Assembly: GCF_002251855.1 (NCBI RefSeq)
Contig: NZ_NOXW01000020.1
Location: 124,001 to 188,000, forward strand
Source: Rhodoferax sp. TH121
GTDB taxonomy: Bacteria > Pseudomonadota > Gammaproteobacteria > Burkholderiales > Burkholderiaceae_C
Direction of reading: 5' to 3'
Length of the DNA stretch: 64,000 bases
Of the stretch, positions 18,065 to 27,290 are shown piece after piece. Numbering within the stretch: the stretch's first letter is position 1; every line of letters begins with the position of its first letter. The notes below the pieces were generated by a model, which saw only the letters and a list, made by a program, of their open reading frames with translations, had not been told where the DNA came from and did not search any database. The position numbers and the translations under genes were made by a program.

Positions 18065-18537
18065 GCCTGTATCTATTCCTGAAGTGGGTGCACGTGCTTT
18101 CAAGCGTGGTGCTGGTGGGCACCGGCTTTGGCACCGCCTTTTTCTTCTTCTATGCCAACCGTAGCGGCGTGGTGGCCGCGCAGGCCGTGGTGGCACGGCT
18201 GGTAGTACGGGCCGACACCTGGTTCACTTCACCCGCGGTGGTGATCCAGCCAATCACCGGCGTGTGGATGGCCTACCTGGCCGGTTACCCCTGGACCACG
18301 CCCTGGTTGCTGGTGACGGTGGCGCTCTACCTATTCACCGGCGCCTGCTGGACGCCCGTGGTGGCACTGCAGCTGCGCATGGCGGACATGGCACAAGTGG
18401 CGCATGAAAAGGACGAGCCTTTGCCGAAGCTGTATTGGCAGTACGTGCGCCGCTGGGAGCTGCTCGGCTACCCGGCTTTCATCGCCATGCTGGCGGTGTT
18501 CTACCTGATGGTGGCCAAGCCAGCCTTGTGGGCATAG
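18061..18537 (+). CDS. DUF2269 integral membrane protein
   Basis: This protein of 158 residues starts at a GTG that overlaps the upstream stop (GTGA), with GGAGGT at 18051-18056 as ribosome-binding site. Four membrane helices and the start 'YLFLKWVHVLSSVVLVGTGF' match the DUF2269 family. The conserved His in 'KWVHV' and Arg residues near the third loop recall haem-containing small membrane proteins, but haem binding is not shown. It is the last gene of the run beginning at 13279. The TPP riboswitch of the next unit begins 43 bases later. Confidence 0.75.
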   Translation: MSLYLFLKWVHVLSSVVLVGTGFGTAFFFFYANRSGVVAAQAVVARLVVRADTWFTSPAVVIQPITGVWMAYLAGYPWTTPWLLVTVALYLFTGACWTPVVALQLRMADMAQVAHEKDEPLPKLYWQYVRRWELLGYPAFIAMLAVFYLMVAKPALWA

Positions 18538-18580
18538 GCCTGTGCTGGAGGCCCACAGACGCAAAAGCCTACAATCCACG

Positions 18581-18655
18581 CTTCCACCGGGGGTGTCCGT
18601 CACAGGACTGAGAAATACCCCATGTACCTGATCTGGGTTATGCCAGCGTAGGAAG
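18581..18655 (+). promoter_or_regulatory. TPP riboswitch (THI element)
   Basis: The conserved thi-box core is present: GGGGTGT at about 18589-18595, CTGAGA at 18608-18613, ACCTGATCTGGGTTATGCCA near 18626-18645, and AGCG. The closing stem P1 is CTTCC (18581-18585) with GGAAG (18651-18655). Downstream, CCCG (18670-18673) can pair with CGGG (18679-18682). Alternatively GCGGGT (18678-18683) can pair with ACCCGC (18700-18705), a likely switching expression platform that includes TTTTT at 18689-18693. It precedes thiBPQ, so thiamine pyrophosphate should switch the transporter off. Confidence 0.95.
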
Positions 18656-18732
18656 TGTGAGAGACCTGTCCCGTCTTGCGGGTGCCGGTTTTTGATGCGA
18701 CCCGCGGCTGGCGCATTGAAAGCGAGCACACC

Positions 18733-19764
18733 ATGCACCACGGGATTTTTTCGTTTCTGAAGACTAGCTTGGCCACCGCGCTGCTGGCGGGCGGCCTCAG
18801 TGCCGCGCAGGCTGCCGATCTGCGTGTGCTGACGCACAGCTCTTTTACTGTGCCCAAGCCCCTGCTGGCACAGTTTGAAAAAGACACGGGCGTGAAGCTG
18901 CGCATCACCAAAGGCGGTGACGCGGGCGAGATGCTCAACAAGCTCATTCTGACCAAGGCCAATCCAATCGCCGATGTGGTCTACGGCATTGACAACGCAT
19001 TGGCCCCCAAGGCCCTGGCTGCAGGTGTGCTGGACAGCTATACCGGCGCTGCCGCCAGCCGCAAGCCCGCTGCCGAGCTGCCGGCACCACTGGTGCCGGT
19101 GGATTACGGCTACGTGACGCTGAACTACGACAAAGCCTGGTTCGCCAAGAACGGTGTGGCCGTGCCCAAGGCGCTGGACGACCTGACCCAGCCCGCCTAC
19201 GCCAAGTTGCTCGTCGTGCAAAACCCTGCTACCAGCAGTCCCGGCTACGCCTTTTTGCTGGCCACCATTGGTGCCATGGGCGAGGACAAGGCCTTTGACT
19301 TCTGGGCCAAGTTGCGCGCCAACGGCTTGAAAGTGGCCAAGGGGTGGAGCGAGGCTTACTACACCGAGTTCAGCCAGAACGGCGGCAAGCACCCCATCGT
19401 GGTGAGTTACGTCACCAGCCCGGCCGCTGAGGTGTTTTACGCCAAGACCAAGCTGGCTGAGCCGCCCACAGGTTCGCTGAGCTTGCCCGGTGCGGTGTTC
19501 CGCCAGGTGGAGGGCGTGGCGCTGGTGAAGGGCGGCAAGGAACGTGCCGCGGCCGAGAAGTTTGTCGAGTTCATGCGCTCCGCCGCCGTGCAGCAGGGCA
19601 TGCAGACCGAGATGTGGATGTACCCCGCCGAGGCTGGGGTGGCCAAGTCCGATGCCTTCAAGTTCGCCCCCGAACCCACGGCCTTCCACGCACCCAGCGA
19701 TGCCGACATTGCTGCCAAGGGCGCTGACTGGGTTGCGCGTTGGACCAAGGTGGTTCTGAAGTAA
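18733..19764 (+). CDS. thiB: Thiamine-binding periplasmic protein
   Basis: This 343-residue protein has a signal peptide ending in AAQA near residue 26. It matches the ThiB/TbpA family: 'VLTHSSFTVPKPLLAQFEKD', 'KGGDAGEMLNKLIL', 'DVVYGIDNALAPKAL', 'PVDYGYVTLNYDKAWF'. It delivers thiamine, TMP or TPP to the ThiP-ThiQ membrane complex. The start is the ATG at 18733. The frame is open to 18676, but that would lie in the riboswitch leader. It is directly under the TPP riboswitch and first in thiB-thiP-thiQ. Confidence 0.95.
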   Translation: MHHGIFSFLKTSLATALLAGGLSAAQAADLRVLTHSSFTVPKPLLAQFEKDTGVKLRITKGGDAGEMLNKLILTKANPIADVVYGIDNALAPKALAAGVLDSYTGAAASRKPAAELPAPLVPVDYGYVTLNYDKAWFAKNGVAVPKALDDLTQPAYAKLLVVQNPATSSPGYAFLLATIGAMGEDKAFDFWAKLRANGLKVAKGWSEAYYTEFSQNGGKHPIVVSYVTSPAAEVFYAKTKLAEPPTGSLSLPGAVFRQVEGVALVKGGKERAAAEKFVEFMRSAAVQQGMQTEMWMYPAEAGVAKSDAFKFAPEPTAFHAPSDADIAAKGADWVARWTKVVLK

Positions 19765-19788
19765 AGGCTGCAACCTGAGTCTGCAGGC

Positions 19789-21375
19789 GTGAGCGTGCGC
19801 CACCGCAACCCTGCGCAGCCCTTGGCGGGCTGGCTACTGCCTCTGCTGCCACTGGTATTTTTGCTGGTGGTGCTGGTTGCGCCTGCGCTGCGGCTCTTGG
19901 TGGAAGGCGGGCGCGGCGAGGCGGGCATTGCCACGGTGTTCGCGCCTTGGCTGGACCCCTACCTGCGCGGGCGCATGGCTTGGTCGTTTTTGCAGGCCAG
20001 TATCACCTGTATCGCATCCCTCATCCTCGGCCTGCCCATGGCCTGGGTGCTGGCGCGCTTTGACTTTGCCGGCCGCACGCTGATGCTGCGCGGGCTCATG
20101 CTGCCCTTTGTGGTGCCCACGCTGGTGGCGGCCATGGGGGTGCTGGCGCTCTTGGGGCCGCAGGGTCTGCTGGTGCGCCTGGGCGGGCCGGACCTGCAAG
20201 GCACGCCCTGGCTGCTGCTGTACGGCAATCTGTTTTTCAACCTCTGTGTGGTGGTGCGCGCGGGCACAGACGCGCTGGGGCACGTGAGTGCCTCGCGTGT
20301 GGCCGCAGCACGTACGCTGGGCGCTACGCCCTGGCGCGCCTTCTGGCGCGTGGAGTGGCCGGCCATTGCCCCCTGGCTGGCGTCGGCGCTGTGCCTCGTC
20401 TTCCTCTACTGCTTTGCTGGCTTTGGCTTGGCGCTGGTGCTGGGCGGGCAGGACTACGCCACGGCCGAGGTGGAGATCTACACCTTGGTCGCGCATGAGC
20501 TGCAGCTGCAGCAGGCCGGTGTGTTGGCGGTGTGGATGCTGCTGCTGACCGCCCTGGCGGCGCTGGCCTATGCCGCCATCGAACGCCGCCTGGCCGCGCC
20601 GGGCCGTGCGGACCGCATGCAGCGTCTGCAGCCCCAGGGCTTGGTGCAGTGGGCCGCCGTGCTGTCCGTGGTCGCAGTTTATATGCTGATTTGTGCTCTA
20701 CCGCTCATAGCTATTGCGCAAGCAGCTATCAATTCAGGAGCGGAGGCATGGGCCGTGCTGCTGGAAGAAGACACCTTTGCCGCACTGTGGAACACGGCGC
20801 GCTTCACCGCAGTATCCCTGTTGCTGGCCACCGCGCTGGGGCTGGCGCATGCGCTGGCGGCGCGGCGCGTGCTGTGGCTGCGGGCGCTGGTGTTTTTGCC
20901 CTTCATGGTATCGCCAGTGATGGTGGCCTTTGGCCTCTTGTTGCTGTACCCGGCGTGGACCGGCAGCTTCAGCCTGCTGGTGGCGGCCTATGCCTTGCTG
21001 GCCTACCCGTTTGTGGCCAAGTCCATTGCCTCCGCGTTGAACAGCCTGCCGGAACACTATCTGGACGCCGCGCGGAGCTTGGGTGCCAGTCCGTGGCGCG
21101 CCTTTTTGCGGGTGACGCTGCCGCTGCTGGCGCCCGCACTGCGCCGGGGCATGGCGTTTGCGGCGGCTACGGCGGTGGGCGAGTTTGCGGTGACGCTGTT
21201 TTTGTCGCGCCCCGAATGGGCCACACTCACCACCCTTATCTACCAACACCTGGGCCGCCCCGGTGCGGCCAACCGTGGCGCCGCGCTGGTGCTGGCCTGC
21301 GTGCTCATGGGGCTGGCGTTGCTGGCCTTTGTACTGATTGAATGGAAGCGCCCCGAGGACCCGGACCATGCTTGA
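19789..21375 (+). CDS. thiP: Thiamine ABC transporter permease
   Basis: This 528-residue protein has about 12 helices in two homologous halves, each with an inner-membrane-component EAA loop ('AARTLGATPWRAFWRVEWP' near residue 175; 'AARSLGASPWRAFLRVTLP' near 430). That is the standard ThiP design. The start is a GTG at 19789, 24 bases after thiB. The end overlaps thiQ by 8 bases. A dispersed repeat copy (20686-20742) encodes ALPLIAIAQAAINSGAE at the junction of a helix and the following periplasmic loop, without disrupting the frame. Confidence 0.95.
   Translation: MSVRHRNPAQPLAGWLLPLLPLVFLLVVLVAPALRLLVEGGRGEAGIATVFAPWLDPYLRGRMAWSFLQASITCIASLILGLPMAWVLARFDFAGRTLMLRGLMLPFVVPTLVAAMGVLALLGPQGLLVRLGGPDLQGTPWLLLYGNLFFNLCVVVRAGTDALGHVSASRVAAARTLGATPWRAFWRVEWPAIAPWLASALCLVFLYCFAGFGLALVLGGQDYATAEVEIYTLVAHELQLQQAGVLAVWMLLLTALAALAYAAIERRLAAPGRADRMQRLQPQGLVQWAAVLSVVAVYMLICALPLIAIAQAAINSGAEAWAVLLEEDTFAALWNTARFTAVSLLLATALGLAHALAARRVLWLRALVFLPFMVSPVMVAFGLLLLYPAWTGSFSLLVAAYALLAYPFVAKSIASALNSLPEHYLDAARSLGASPWRAFLRVTLPLLAPALRRGMAFAAATAVGEFAVTLFLSRPEWATLTTLIYQHLGRPGAANRGAALVLACVLMGLALLAFVLIEWKRPEDPDHA
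20686..20742 (-). repeat. Dispersed coding-compatible repeat, copy 4 (in thiP)
   Basis: On the minus strand it reads GCTCCTGAATTGATAGCTGC, TTGCGCAATAGCTATGAGCG, GTAGAGCACAAATC. It is antisense to thiP and read in the same frame as the copies in coaBC and the ftsX-like gene (AQAA core). Confidence 0.7.
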
Positions 21376-22036
21376 GCTGCAAGCCATCTGCAAACATTGG
21401 CAGCCCCATACCCCGCGCCATGCAGCACCCCGCGCGCTGCTGCAAGACCTGACACTGCAGGTGCGCCCCGGCGAGACGGCGGCGCTGCTGGGGCCTTCAG
21501 GCAGCGGCAAGAGTACGCTGCTCAAGATCGTGGTCGGGCTGGAGCCGCCCGAGAGCGGCCGCGTGTTGTTCGCTGGCCAGGACATTACCGCGACACCACC
21601 CGAGCGACGCGGCTTTGCGCTGATGTTCCAGGACTTTGTGCTGTTCCCGCACCTGAATGTGCGGGACAACGTGGCTTTTGGCTTGGTGGAGCAGGGGATG
21701 CGCAAGGCCGATGCACGCGCGCAGGCCGTGGCCATGCTGGAGCGCTTTGGTCTGCAGGCCTATGCCAAGTCTAAGGTTTGGCAGCTGTCGGGTGGTGAGC
21801 AGCAGCGCGTGGCGCTGGCCCGTGCGCTGATCACCCAGCCACGCGTGCTGCTGTTGGACGAGCCATTTTCCGCGCTGGATGCTGAATTGCGCTTGCAGCT
21901 GCGCCAGGAGTTTGTACAGCGTATCGCCGAGTTCCAAATGGCCACGGTTGTGGTGACCCATGACGAAACCGAGGCGCGTGCCATGGGCACGCGCGGTTAT
22001 CGCTTGGTGGACGGGGCGCTTGCGCCGCAGTGGTGA
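21368..22036 (+). CDS. thiQ: Thiamine ABC transporter ATPase
   Basis: This protein of 222 residues has Walker A LLGPSGSGKSTLLK near residue 41, the Q-loop in 'LMFQDFVLFPHLNV', the signature LSGGEQQRVALARAL near 140, Walker B VLLLDEPFSALD near 161, and the H-loop 'VVVTHDETEA'. It overlaps the thiP end by 8 bases, a strong sign of coupling. It powers thiamine import by ThiBP. It converges with the solute-binding-protein gene that follows on the other strand, 23 bases away. Confidence 0.95.
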   Translation: MLELQAICKHWQPHTPRHAAPRALLQDLTLQVRPGETAALLGPSGSGKSTLLKIVVGLEPPESGRVLFAGQDITATPPERRGFALMFQDFVLFPHLNVRDNVAFGLVEQGMRKADARAQAVAMLERFGLQAYAKSKVWQLSGGEQQRVALARALITQPRVLLLDEPFSALDAELRLQLRQEFVQRIAEFQMATVVVTHDETEARAMGTRGYRLVDGALAPQW

Positions 22037-22059
22037 GAGGACGGACGCGCGCCGGGGGC

Positions 22060-22899
22060 CTACTTGCTGTCGCGTGGCCGGATGCTCTCCTTGAGTACGG
22101 AGGCTGGGTAGTAAGTTTGGAAACTCTTCCACAGGGTGCTGGCTACCGTGGGGCGGTTGAGCAGGGCGAGCAGGGTGGCGCTGTCTTCCTTGCTGACCGA
22201 GGACTTGGAGATGTAGAGACCGTTGTCGCCCCAGGGCAGCTCGGCAATCGGGTCAAAACGCAGCTTGTCCAGCAGGTCGCTAACCCGTGCATCGTCCTGA
22301 ATGGCGCCGACCAAAATCACGGGCGCCATGATGGTTACGTCGCCCGGATTGGCTTTGAGTACACGGGCCACTGCCAGAGGGTCTGACTCCAGTACCAAGC
22401 GGTTTTGTCGTTGCAAGACTTCGATCAGCTCTTGGTAGGGTTGGCCGTAGTCAAAGCCGCGCACAAGGACCACGCGCACGTCTTTGCGCTCAATCAGGTC
22501 ATACATGCTTTTGAAGGGCGCGCGACGTGCGTCTTGGGCGATGACAGTGGCGCGGCTGCGGGTGAGTGGCACAAAAATGCCGTGTTCGTCGCGCCGCGGT
22601 GTCCTGACAGCAGGCACCAACAGGTCGGCCTTGGCGGTTTCAAACAGCAGCTCCTGGCGTGCCCGCGGCACCGGGGTCAGTACAAATTCGCAGCCATCTT
22701 TGCCGCCCAGGGAACGCAGCAACTCGGGGTAGATGCCACTGATCGCTCCCTCGTTGATGATCACGCTTTGGCCGGTAGAAGACATGGGCACTTGCATGGG
22801 GCGGCTGCAATCCGCCTGCGCTGCCAGGCTGCAGAGGGCGCAGGCAGTGGCTGTTAGCAGGTGGCGCATGTGGGTGCGGGCGCGGCGTTGTGTATGCAT
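22060..22899 (-). CDS. Orphan periplasmic solute-binding-like protein
   Basis: This 279-residue protein has a signal sequence (an internal ATG at 22869 would give MRHLLTATACALCSLAAQA, the tidier signal peptide). The fold matches family-3 substrate-binding proteins: 'NEGAISGIYPELLRSLGGK', 'VLTPVPRARQELLFETAKAD', 'LLVPAVRTPRRDEHGIF'. No permease or ATPase of an amino-acid transporter is nearby, so it may be a sensor or scavenger partner. Its closeness to thiQ is convergent and probably not functional. The ligand is unknown. Confidence 0.7.
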   Translation of the reverse strand: MHTQRRARTHMRHLLTATACALCSLAAQADCSRPMQVPMSSTGQSVIINEGAISGIYPELLRSLGGKDGCEFVLTPVPRARQELLFETAKADLLVPAVRTPRRDEHGIFVPLTRSRATVIAQDARRAPFKSMYDLIERKDVRVVLVRGFDYGQPYQELIEVLQRQNRLVLESDPLAVARVLKANPGDVTIMAPVILVGAIQDDARVSDLLDKLRFDPIAELPWGDNGLYISKSSVSKEDSATLLALLNRPTVASTLWKSFQTYYPASVLKESIRPRDSK

Positions 22900-22965
22900 G
22901 AAATCCAGTCTAGCGCAAGCGTGGACACTTGTGTTGCGAGGGGTCTCGCCGCAGTGACCGTCTGT

Positions 22966-23619
22966 TCAGGGCGATGGCGCGATGCCATCCGCGCGCAGGT
23001 GCAGCACCCGGTCGGCCTGCGCGGTAGCGGCTAGCGAATGGGTGACCAGCACCAGCGCCGTGCTGTGCTGGCGGGTTTGCGCCACCAGGGCGTCCATCAC
23101 CTTGGCGGCGGTGGTCGGGTCCAGGTTGCCGGTGGGTTCATCGGCTAGCAAGAGCGCGGGCTGGTGCACCAGCGCCCGTGCAATGGCCACACGCTGCAGC
23201 TGCCCGCCGCTGAGCTGCTGTGGCAGGCGTGCGCCCAGGCCGCCCAGGCCCACAGCCTCCAACAGTGCTTCCACGCGGGTTGGGTCAGGCCGGTTCAGCA
23301 GGAGCAGGGGCAGCGCCACGTTCTGCGCAACGTCCAGATGCGGTAGCACGTGGAAGGCCTGGAACACAAAGCCTACGGCCTCACGGCGTAGCAGGGCGCG
23401 GGCGTCGTCGGTCATGCCACCCAGGTCATGCTCGGCCAGCTGCACGCTGCCGCTGTCCCAGTGGTCCAGCCCGGCCATGCAGTTGAGCAGGGTGGACTTG
23501 CCCACGCCCGATTCGCCCACGATGGCGACAAACTCGCCCGGCGCTACGTCCAGCGACACGTTGGCAAACACCGGCGTGCTGCCGTAGTGCTTGCTGAGGT
23601 TCTGCACGCGCAGGCTCAT
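22966..23619 (-). CDS. LolD/MacB-type ABC ATPase
   Basis: This protein of 217 residues starts at the ATG at 23619, overlapping the miaA stop by 4 bases. The frame continues upstream inside miaA but that is not needed. Walker A is [13 protein letters not shown] near residue 36, the signature [15 protein letters not shown] near 139, and Walker [13 protein letters not shown] near 160. The 'ADEPTGNLD' run is typical of ATPases that serve FtsX-like permeases. No permease is adjacent, but a large FtsX-like permease without an ATPase is at 10603-13188 and an AttH-like protein at 1467-2567. These may be separated parts of one system (inference). Confidence 0.9.
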   Translation of the reverse strand: MSLRVQNLSKHYGSTPVFANVSLDVAPGEFVAIVGESGVGKSTLLNCMAGLDHWDSGSVQLAEHDLGGMTDDARALLRREAVGFVFQAFHVLPHLDVAQNVALPLLLLNRPDPTRVEALLEAVGLGGLGARLPQQLSGGQLQRVAIARALVHQPALLLADEPTGNLDPTTAAKVMDALVAQTRQHSTALVLVTHSLAATAQADRVLHLRADGIAPSP

Positions 23620-24587
23620 GAGGCTGCCCGGTTGTGCAGTGCCGCGTCTACAGCCGCCAGCACCTGCGCCAGCGCGTCGGGTGCGTCGGCCGGCACGATC
23701 TGGCGCTGCGGCATGGAGCGCAGCCAGGTGATTTGCCGCTTGGCGAGTTGGCGCGTGGCGGCAATGCCTTTGTCGCGCAGCTCGGTGATGGGCCACAGGC
23801 CGTCCAAGGCCTCCCAGGCTTGCCGGTAGCCCACGCAGCGCACGCTGGGCAGGTCCAGGTGCAAATCGCTCCGTGCGCGCAGGGCCTGCACCTCGTCCAG
23901 AAATCCCTGGGCCAGCATGGCGTCAAAGCGCTGGGCGATGCGGCCGTGTAGCCAGGCGCGATCGGCCGGTTCCAAGGAAATTAAGGCTCTAGACCTCGTG
24001 GATTCTGCGCGAGAAGCTTCTGTTTCGATAGCACTTTTGGCTGCGTGGAAGTGCGACAAGGGCAGGCCGGAGATGCGGAACACCTCCAGCGCGCGCTGGA
24101 TGCGCTGGCTGTCGGCCGGGGCGAGGCGGGCGGCAGTGACAGGGTCCACCTCTGCCAGTTGTGCGTGCATGGCGGGCCAGCCTTTCTCGGCCGCCTCGGC
24201 GTCCAGCACGGCGCGCACCTCAGGGTTGGCGGCGGGCATGTCGTCCAGCCCGTCAAACAGGGCCTTGAAGTACAGCATGGTGCCGCCCACCAGCAGCGGC
24301 AACTTGCCGCGTGCGGCAATATCCACGATCAGCGCCTGCGCGTCCTTCACAAACTCGGCTGCGCTGTAGGCGTGCAGTGGGTCGCGGATGTCGATGAGGT
24401 GGTGCGGTACGGCGGCCAGCTCGGCAGTGCTGGGCTTTGCAGTGCCTATGTCCATGCCGCGAAACACCAGTGCGGAGTCTACGCTGATGATTTCGCAGGG
24501 ATGGCGCTGTGCAATCGCCAGCGCCGCGGCGGTCTTGCCGCTGGCAGTGGGACCCGCCAGGCAGAGGTGAAAAGGCAGCGTGCTCAT
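23616..24587 (-). CDS. miaA: tRNA dimethylallyltransferase
   Basis: This enzyme of 323 residues transfers a dimethylallyl group to A37 of tRNAs reading codons that begin with U. The P-loop is [14 protein letters not shown] near residue 11, followed by '[20 protein letters not shown]' with the DSA(x)V motif. 'HHLIDIRDP' and '[11 protein letters not shown]' are also diagnostic. The start at 24587 overlaps the MATE gene stop; the frame is open further upstream within that gene. Around residues 182-204 a repeat copy (23978-24040) encodes [19 protein letters not shown] in a surface loop before '[12 protein letters not shown]'. Confidence 0.95.
   Translation of the reverse strand: MSTLPFHLCLAGPTASGKTAAALAIAQRHPCEIISVDSALVFRGMDIGTAKPSTAELAAVPHHLIDIRDPLHAYSAAEFVKDAQALIVDIAARGKLPLLVGGTMLYFKALFDGLDDMPAANPEVRAVLDAEAAEKGWPAMHAQLAEVDPVTAARLAPADSQRIQRALEVFRISGLPLSHFHAAKSAIETEASRAESTRSRALISLEPADRAWLHGRIAQRFDAMLAQGFLDEVQALRARSDLHLDLPSVRCVGYRQAWEALDGLWPITELRDKGIAATRQLAKRQITWLRSMPQRQIVPADAPDALAQVLAAVDAALHNRAAS
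23978..24040 (-). repeat. Dispersed coding-compatible repeat, copy 5 (in miaA)
   Basis: On the minus strand it reads GTGCTATCGAAACAGAAGCT, TCTCGCGCAGAATCCACGAG, GTCTAGAGCCTTAATTTCC. It is in sense orientation within miaA. The amiC copy uses the same frame, so both proteins have the run (A/S)RAEST. Confidence 0.8.
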
Positions 24588-25993
24588 GCAGCCCGCCCTG
24601 GCAGATGGTCCCGTGCCACTTTGCGCAAGAGCAGCACCAAGCCCACAGCGGCCACGGTCAGGCCCACCACCAGCGCAATCCAGAAGCCCTGCGCGCCCAT
24701 GGCCTGGGCCGGGCGCCAGGGCAGCCACTGCGGTGCCAGGCCCAATACGCAGCCCAGGGGCAAGGAGAAGCCCCAGAACGCGGTGAGGTGGATGACCATG
24801 GGGCTGCGCGTGACCTTATAGCCCCGGATGGCGCAGCTGATCACCACCTGGGCCGAGTCCGACAGCTGGAACGCTGCGGCCAGCAAGAGCAGATTTGCTG
24901 CCAGTGCAGCCACGGCCGCGTCATTGGTGTAGGCCCATGCAATCTGGTGGGCGCACAGGGCCATGGCGATGGCTGACAGCACACCAAAGCCCAGCCCAGC
25001 GTTCACGCCCACCCAGGCCCGAAAGCGCGCCGCCACCGGGTCGCCCGCGCCTAGCGACTGGCCCACGCGCGTGAGCAGCGCAATGCCCAGGCTCAGTGGC
25101 ACCATAAAGACCAGCGAGGTGAAGTTCAGCGCGATTTGGTGCGCGGCTACCTCGCGGCTGCCAAATTCGGCAATCAAGAGCGCGATGAGTCCGAAGGCGC
25201 TGGTCTCGGCAAAGTAGGTGATACCAATGGGAAAGCCCAGCTTCCACAAGGCGCGCAGCTTGGCCGGGTGTGGCCATTCCCAATGGCCAAAGGGCCAGGT
25301 GCTGCGGTAGGCCGGTGCAAATTTCATCCACGCCAGCAGGCCCCCAAAGTTGAGCCACACGCACAGCAGCGTGGCCCAGGCGCAGCCCAGCCCACCCAGT
25401 CGCGGGAAGGGGCCTACGCCGAACACCAGCAACCAGTTCACCAGTACGTTCAGCGCCAGCGCGGCCAGCGACATCACCATGAGGGGTTTGGTCTGGTTCA
25501 GGCTGGCGCTGTAGCCGTAGAGCACGCGGTAGCAGGCGAAGGCCGGCAGGCCAAAGCTGATGATGACAACAAAACCGCTGGCCACCTCGCGCACATGGGG
25601 TTCGATGTCCATGTGGTCGAACACACGGGCCGCCAGCTGGACCAGCACCATGGCACACAGGCCCACGCCCAAGGCTTTCCACAGACCCTGGCGCACCAGA
25701 TGGGGCACATTGTCAAATTCTTGCGCGCCCACGTGGTGGGCAACCAGTGGCGCCACCGACATCATCAGCCCCATGAGGGTGATGATGGTGATGTTCCAGA
25801 TGGAGACCCCCAGTGAGATACCGGCCAGGTCGTGCGCGGAGGCATGGCCGGCCATGGCCACATCCACCACCGACATGCCCACATTGGCCAACTGACCGAT
25901 CAAGATCGGCCAAGCCAAGTGCCACAGGGCCACCAGCTCGGCGACAGTGCGCCGCATGCGAGAAAGGGAAGACGGGAGAGGAATGGCAGACAT
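24584..25993 (-). CDS. MATE-family efflux transporter (NorM-like)
   Basis: This 469-residue protein has 12 hydrophobic segments in two MatE halves. Family marks are '[20 protein letters not shown]' followed by 'VAMAGHAS', '[18 protein letters not shown]', and in the second half '[20 protein letters not shown]'. It is expected to export cationic drugs or metabolites in exchange for Na+ or H+. It is the first gene of the operon with miaA and the LolD-like ATPase, all joined by 4-base overlaps. Confidence 0.9.
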   Translation of the reverse strand: MSAIPLPSSLSRMRRTVAELVALWHLAWPILIGQLANVGMSVVDVAMAGHASAHDLAGISLGVSIWNITIITLMGLMMSVAPLVAHHVGAQEFDNVPHLVRQGLWKALGVGLCAMVLVQLAARVFDHMDIEPHVREVASGFVVIISFGLPAFACYRVLYGYSASLNQTKPLMVMSLAALALNVLVNWLLVFGVGPFPRLGGLGCAWATLLCVWLNFGGLLAWMKFAPAYRSTWPFGHWEWPHPAKLRALWKLGFPIGITYFAETSAFGLIALLIAEFGSREVAAHQIALNFTSLVFMVPLSLGIALLTRVGQSLGAGDPVAARFRAWVGVNAGLGFGVLSAIAMALCAHQIAWAYTNDAAVAALAANLLLLAAAFQLSDSAQVVISCAIRGYKVTRSPMVIHLTAFWGFSLPLGCVLGLAPQWLPWRPAQAMGAQGFWIALVVGLTVAAVGLVLLLRKVARDHLPGRAA

Positions 25994-26039
25994 GGGCCTG
26001 CCATTCTAGGGGCGCGGTCTGCCCCAGTTGCTGTTGCGA

Positions 26040-27215
26040 TTATTGGCCGTCGCGCGCGGTGACAGCGGTGTCCGGGAAGTCGCTGAATACGCCGTCCACC
26101 CCCAGTGCGAAGAAGCGCTTGTACTCGGCCTTGGGGTCGCCCTTGTAGTCGGACAGCAGGCCAGGGGCCTCGCTGCGGAAGGTGTAGGGGTGCACAAACA
26201 GGCCCGCAGCGTGGGCATTCTTCACCACGCCGGTGGGTGGCAGGGCCACGCGGTCGGCGTCGGTGATCTTGCCGTCGCCATTCAGGTCGCGGGGTTTGCC
26301 ATCGGCACCCAGCACATGGGCTGCGCTCGCAAGGTAGGGCTTCCAGGGGCCAATGCCGTCGGCGTAGGTCTTAACTTCCGCCAGTCCTTTGGGGGTCAGC
26401 AGGTCGGGGAAGGTGCGGCTGTCCTTGGCTACGGCAAAGTCATACGGCTTGTCAAAGGGGGCCACCAGGGTCACGTTGCCTTTGGAGTCCACATCGTCGG
26501 CGTCCACCAGCTGCACCAAGCGTACCTGGGTCAACTTGCGCAGGGCTTTGAGGTTGGAGACTTCGAAGGACTGGATGATGACCGGGGAGTCTTTCTTGGT
26601 GTAGCCGTACTCGGCCAGCAGGGCCAGCAGGCGCGGCTCGATGGGCAGGCCGGCGTCCACGTGATAGGTGGGGTGTTTGGTTTCGGGGTAGACGCCGATG
26701 GTGCGGCCGGTACGGACAGATTCCGACTTGGCGAGCTCCAAAATTTCGCGGAAGGTAGGGATTTGGAACTGGCCGTCAAACGACTTGTCGCGTGCGGCGT
26801 TGGGCTGTTTGGCGCGCAGGGTGCGTAGCTCGGCCAGCGTGAAGTCGGTGGCAAACCAGCCGGTTTCGTTCACACCGTCCACCTTGCGCGTGGTCTTGCG
26901 GCCGGCGAACTCGGGGCGGGCCGCAACGTCGGTGGTTGCGGTGATGTTGGGTTCGTGGCGGGCGACCAGCTCACCATCTTTGGTGACAACCAAGTCGGGT
27001 TCGATGAAGTCTGCGCCCATCTCCACGGCCTTTTTGTAGGAAGCCAGTGTGTGCTCGGGCAGGTAGCCACTGGCACCGCGGTGGCCAATGACCAGTGGCT
27101 TGGCGCCGTTCAGCGTGGGATAGGCGGATTTCTGCAGGCCGGTGTTGGCGCAAGCCGCCACCAAGGCAGCGGCAGACAAAGCTACTGCGGTGGCGGTAAA
27201 ACGAAAATGTGTCAT
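26040..27215 (-). CDS. glpQ: Glycerophosphodiester phosphodiesterase, lipoprotein
   Basis: This 391-residue protein carries a lipoprotein signal (ALVAACANT, lipid Cys near residue 22), unlike the soluble periplasmic E. coli GlpQ. The GDPD domain is full length: '[20 protein letters not shown]' with catalytic His and Arg, then '[20 protein letters not shown]' followed by 'HEPN', giving the Glu-Asp metal ligands and second His. It hydrolyses glycerophosphodiesters to glycerol-3-phosphate and an alcohol. AGGGAC precedes the ATG. It is a single gene; no glpT lies nearby. Confidence 0.92.
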   Translation of the reverse strand: MTHFRFTATAVALSAAALVAACANTGLQKSAYPTLNGAKPLVIGHRGASGYLPEHTLASYKKAVEMGADFIEPDLVVTKDGELVARHEPNITATTDVAARPEFAGRKTTRKVDGVNETGWFATDFTLAELRTLRAKQPNAARDKSFDGQFQIPTFREILELAKSESVRTGRTIGVYPETKHPTYHVDAGLPIEPRLLALLAEYGYTKKDSPVIIQSFEVSNLKALRKLTQVRLVQLVDADDVDSKGNVTLVAPFDKPYDFAVAKDSRTFPDLLTPKGLAEVKTYADGIGPWKPYLASAAHVLGADGKPRDLNGDGKITDADRVALPPTGVVKNAHAAGLFVHPYTFRSEAPGLLSDYKGDPKAEYKRFFALGVDGVFSDFPDTAVTARDGQ

Positions 27216-27290
27216 GGAATGTCCCTTGGTTTGATACGGCTAGCGGCGGATGATGGGCTTGCCGTGTGACCAAACCATGACAGGCGGGTT

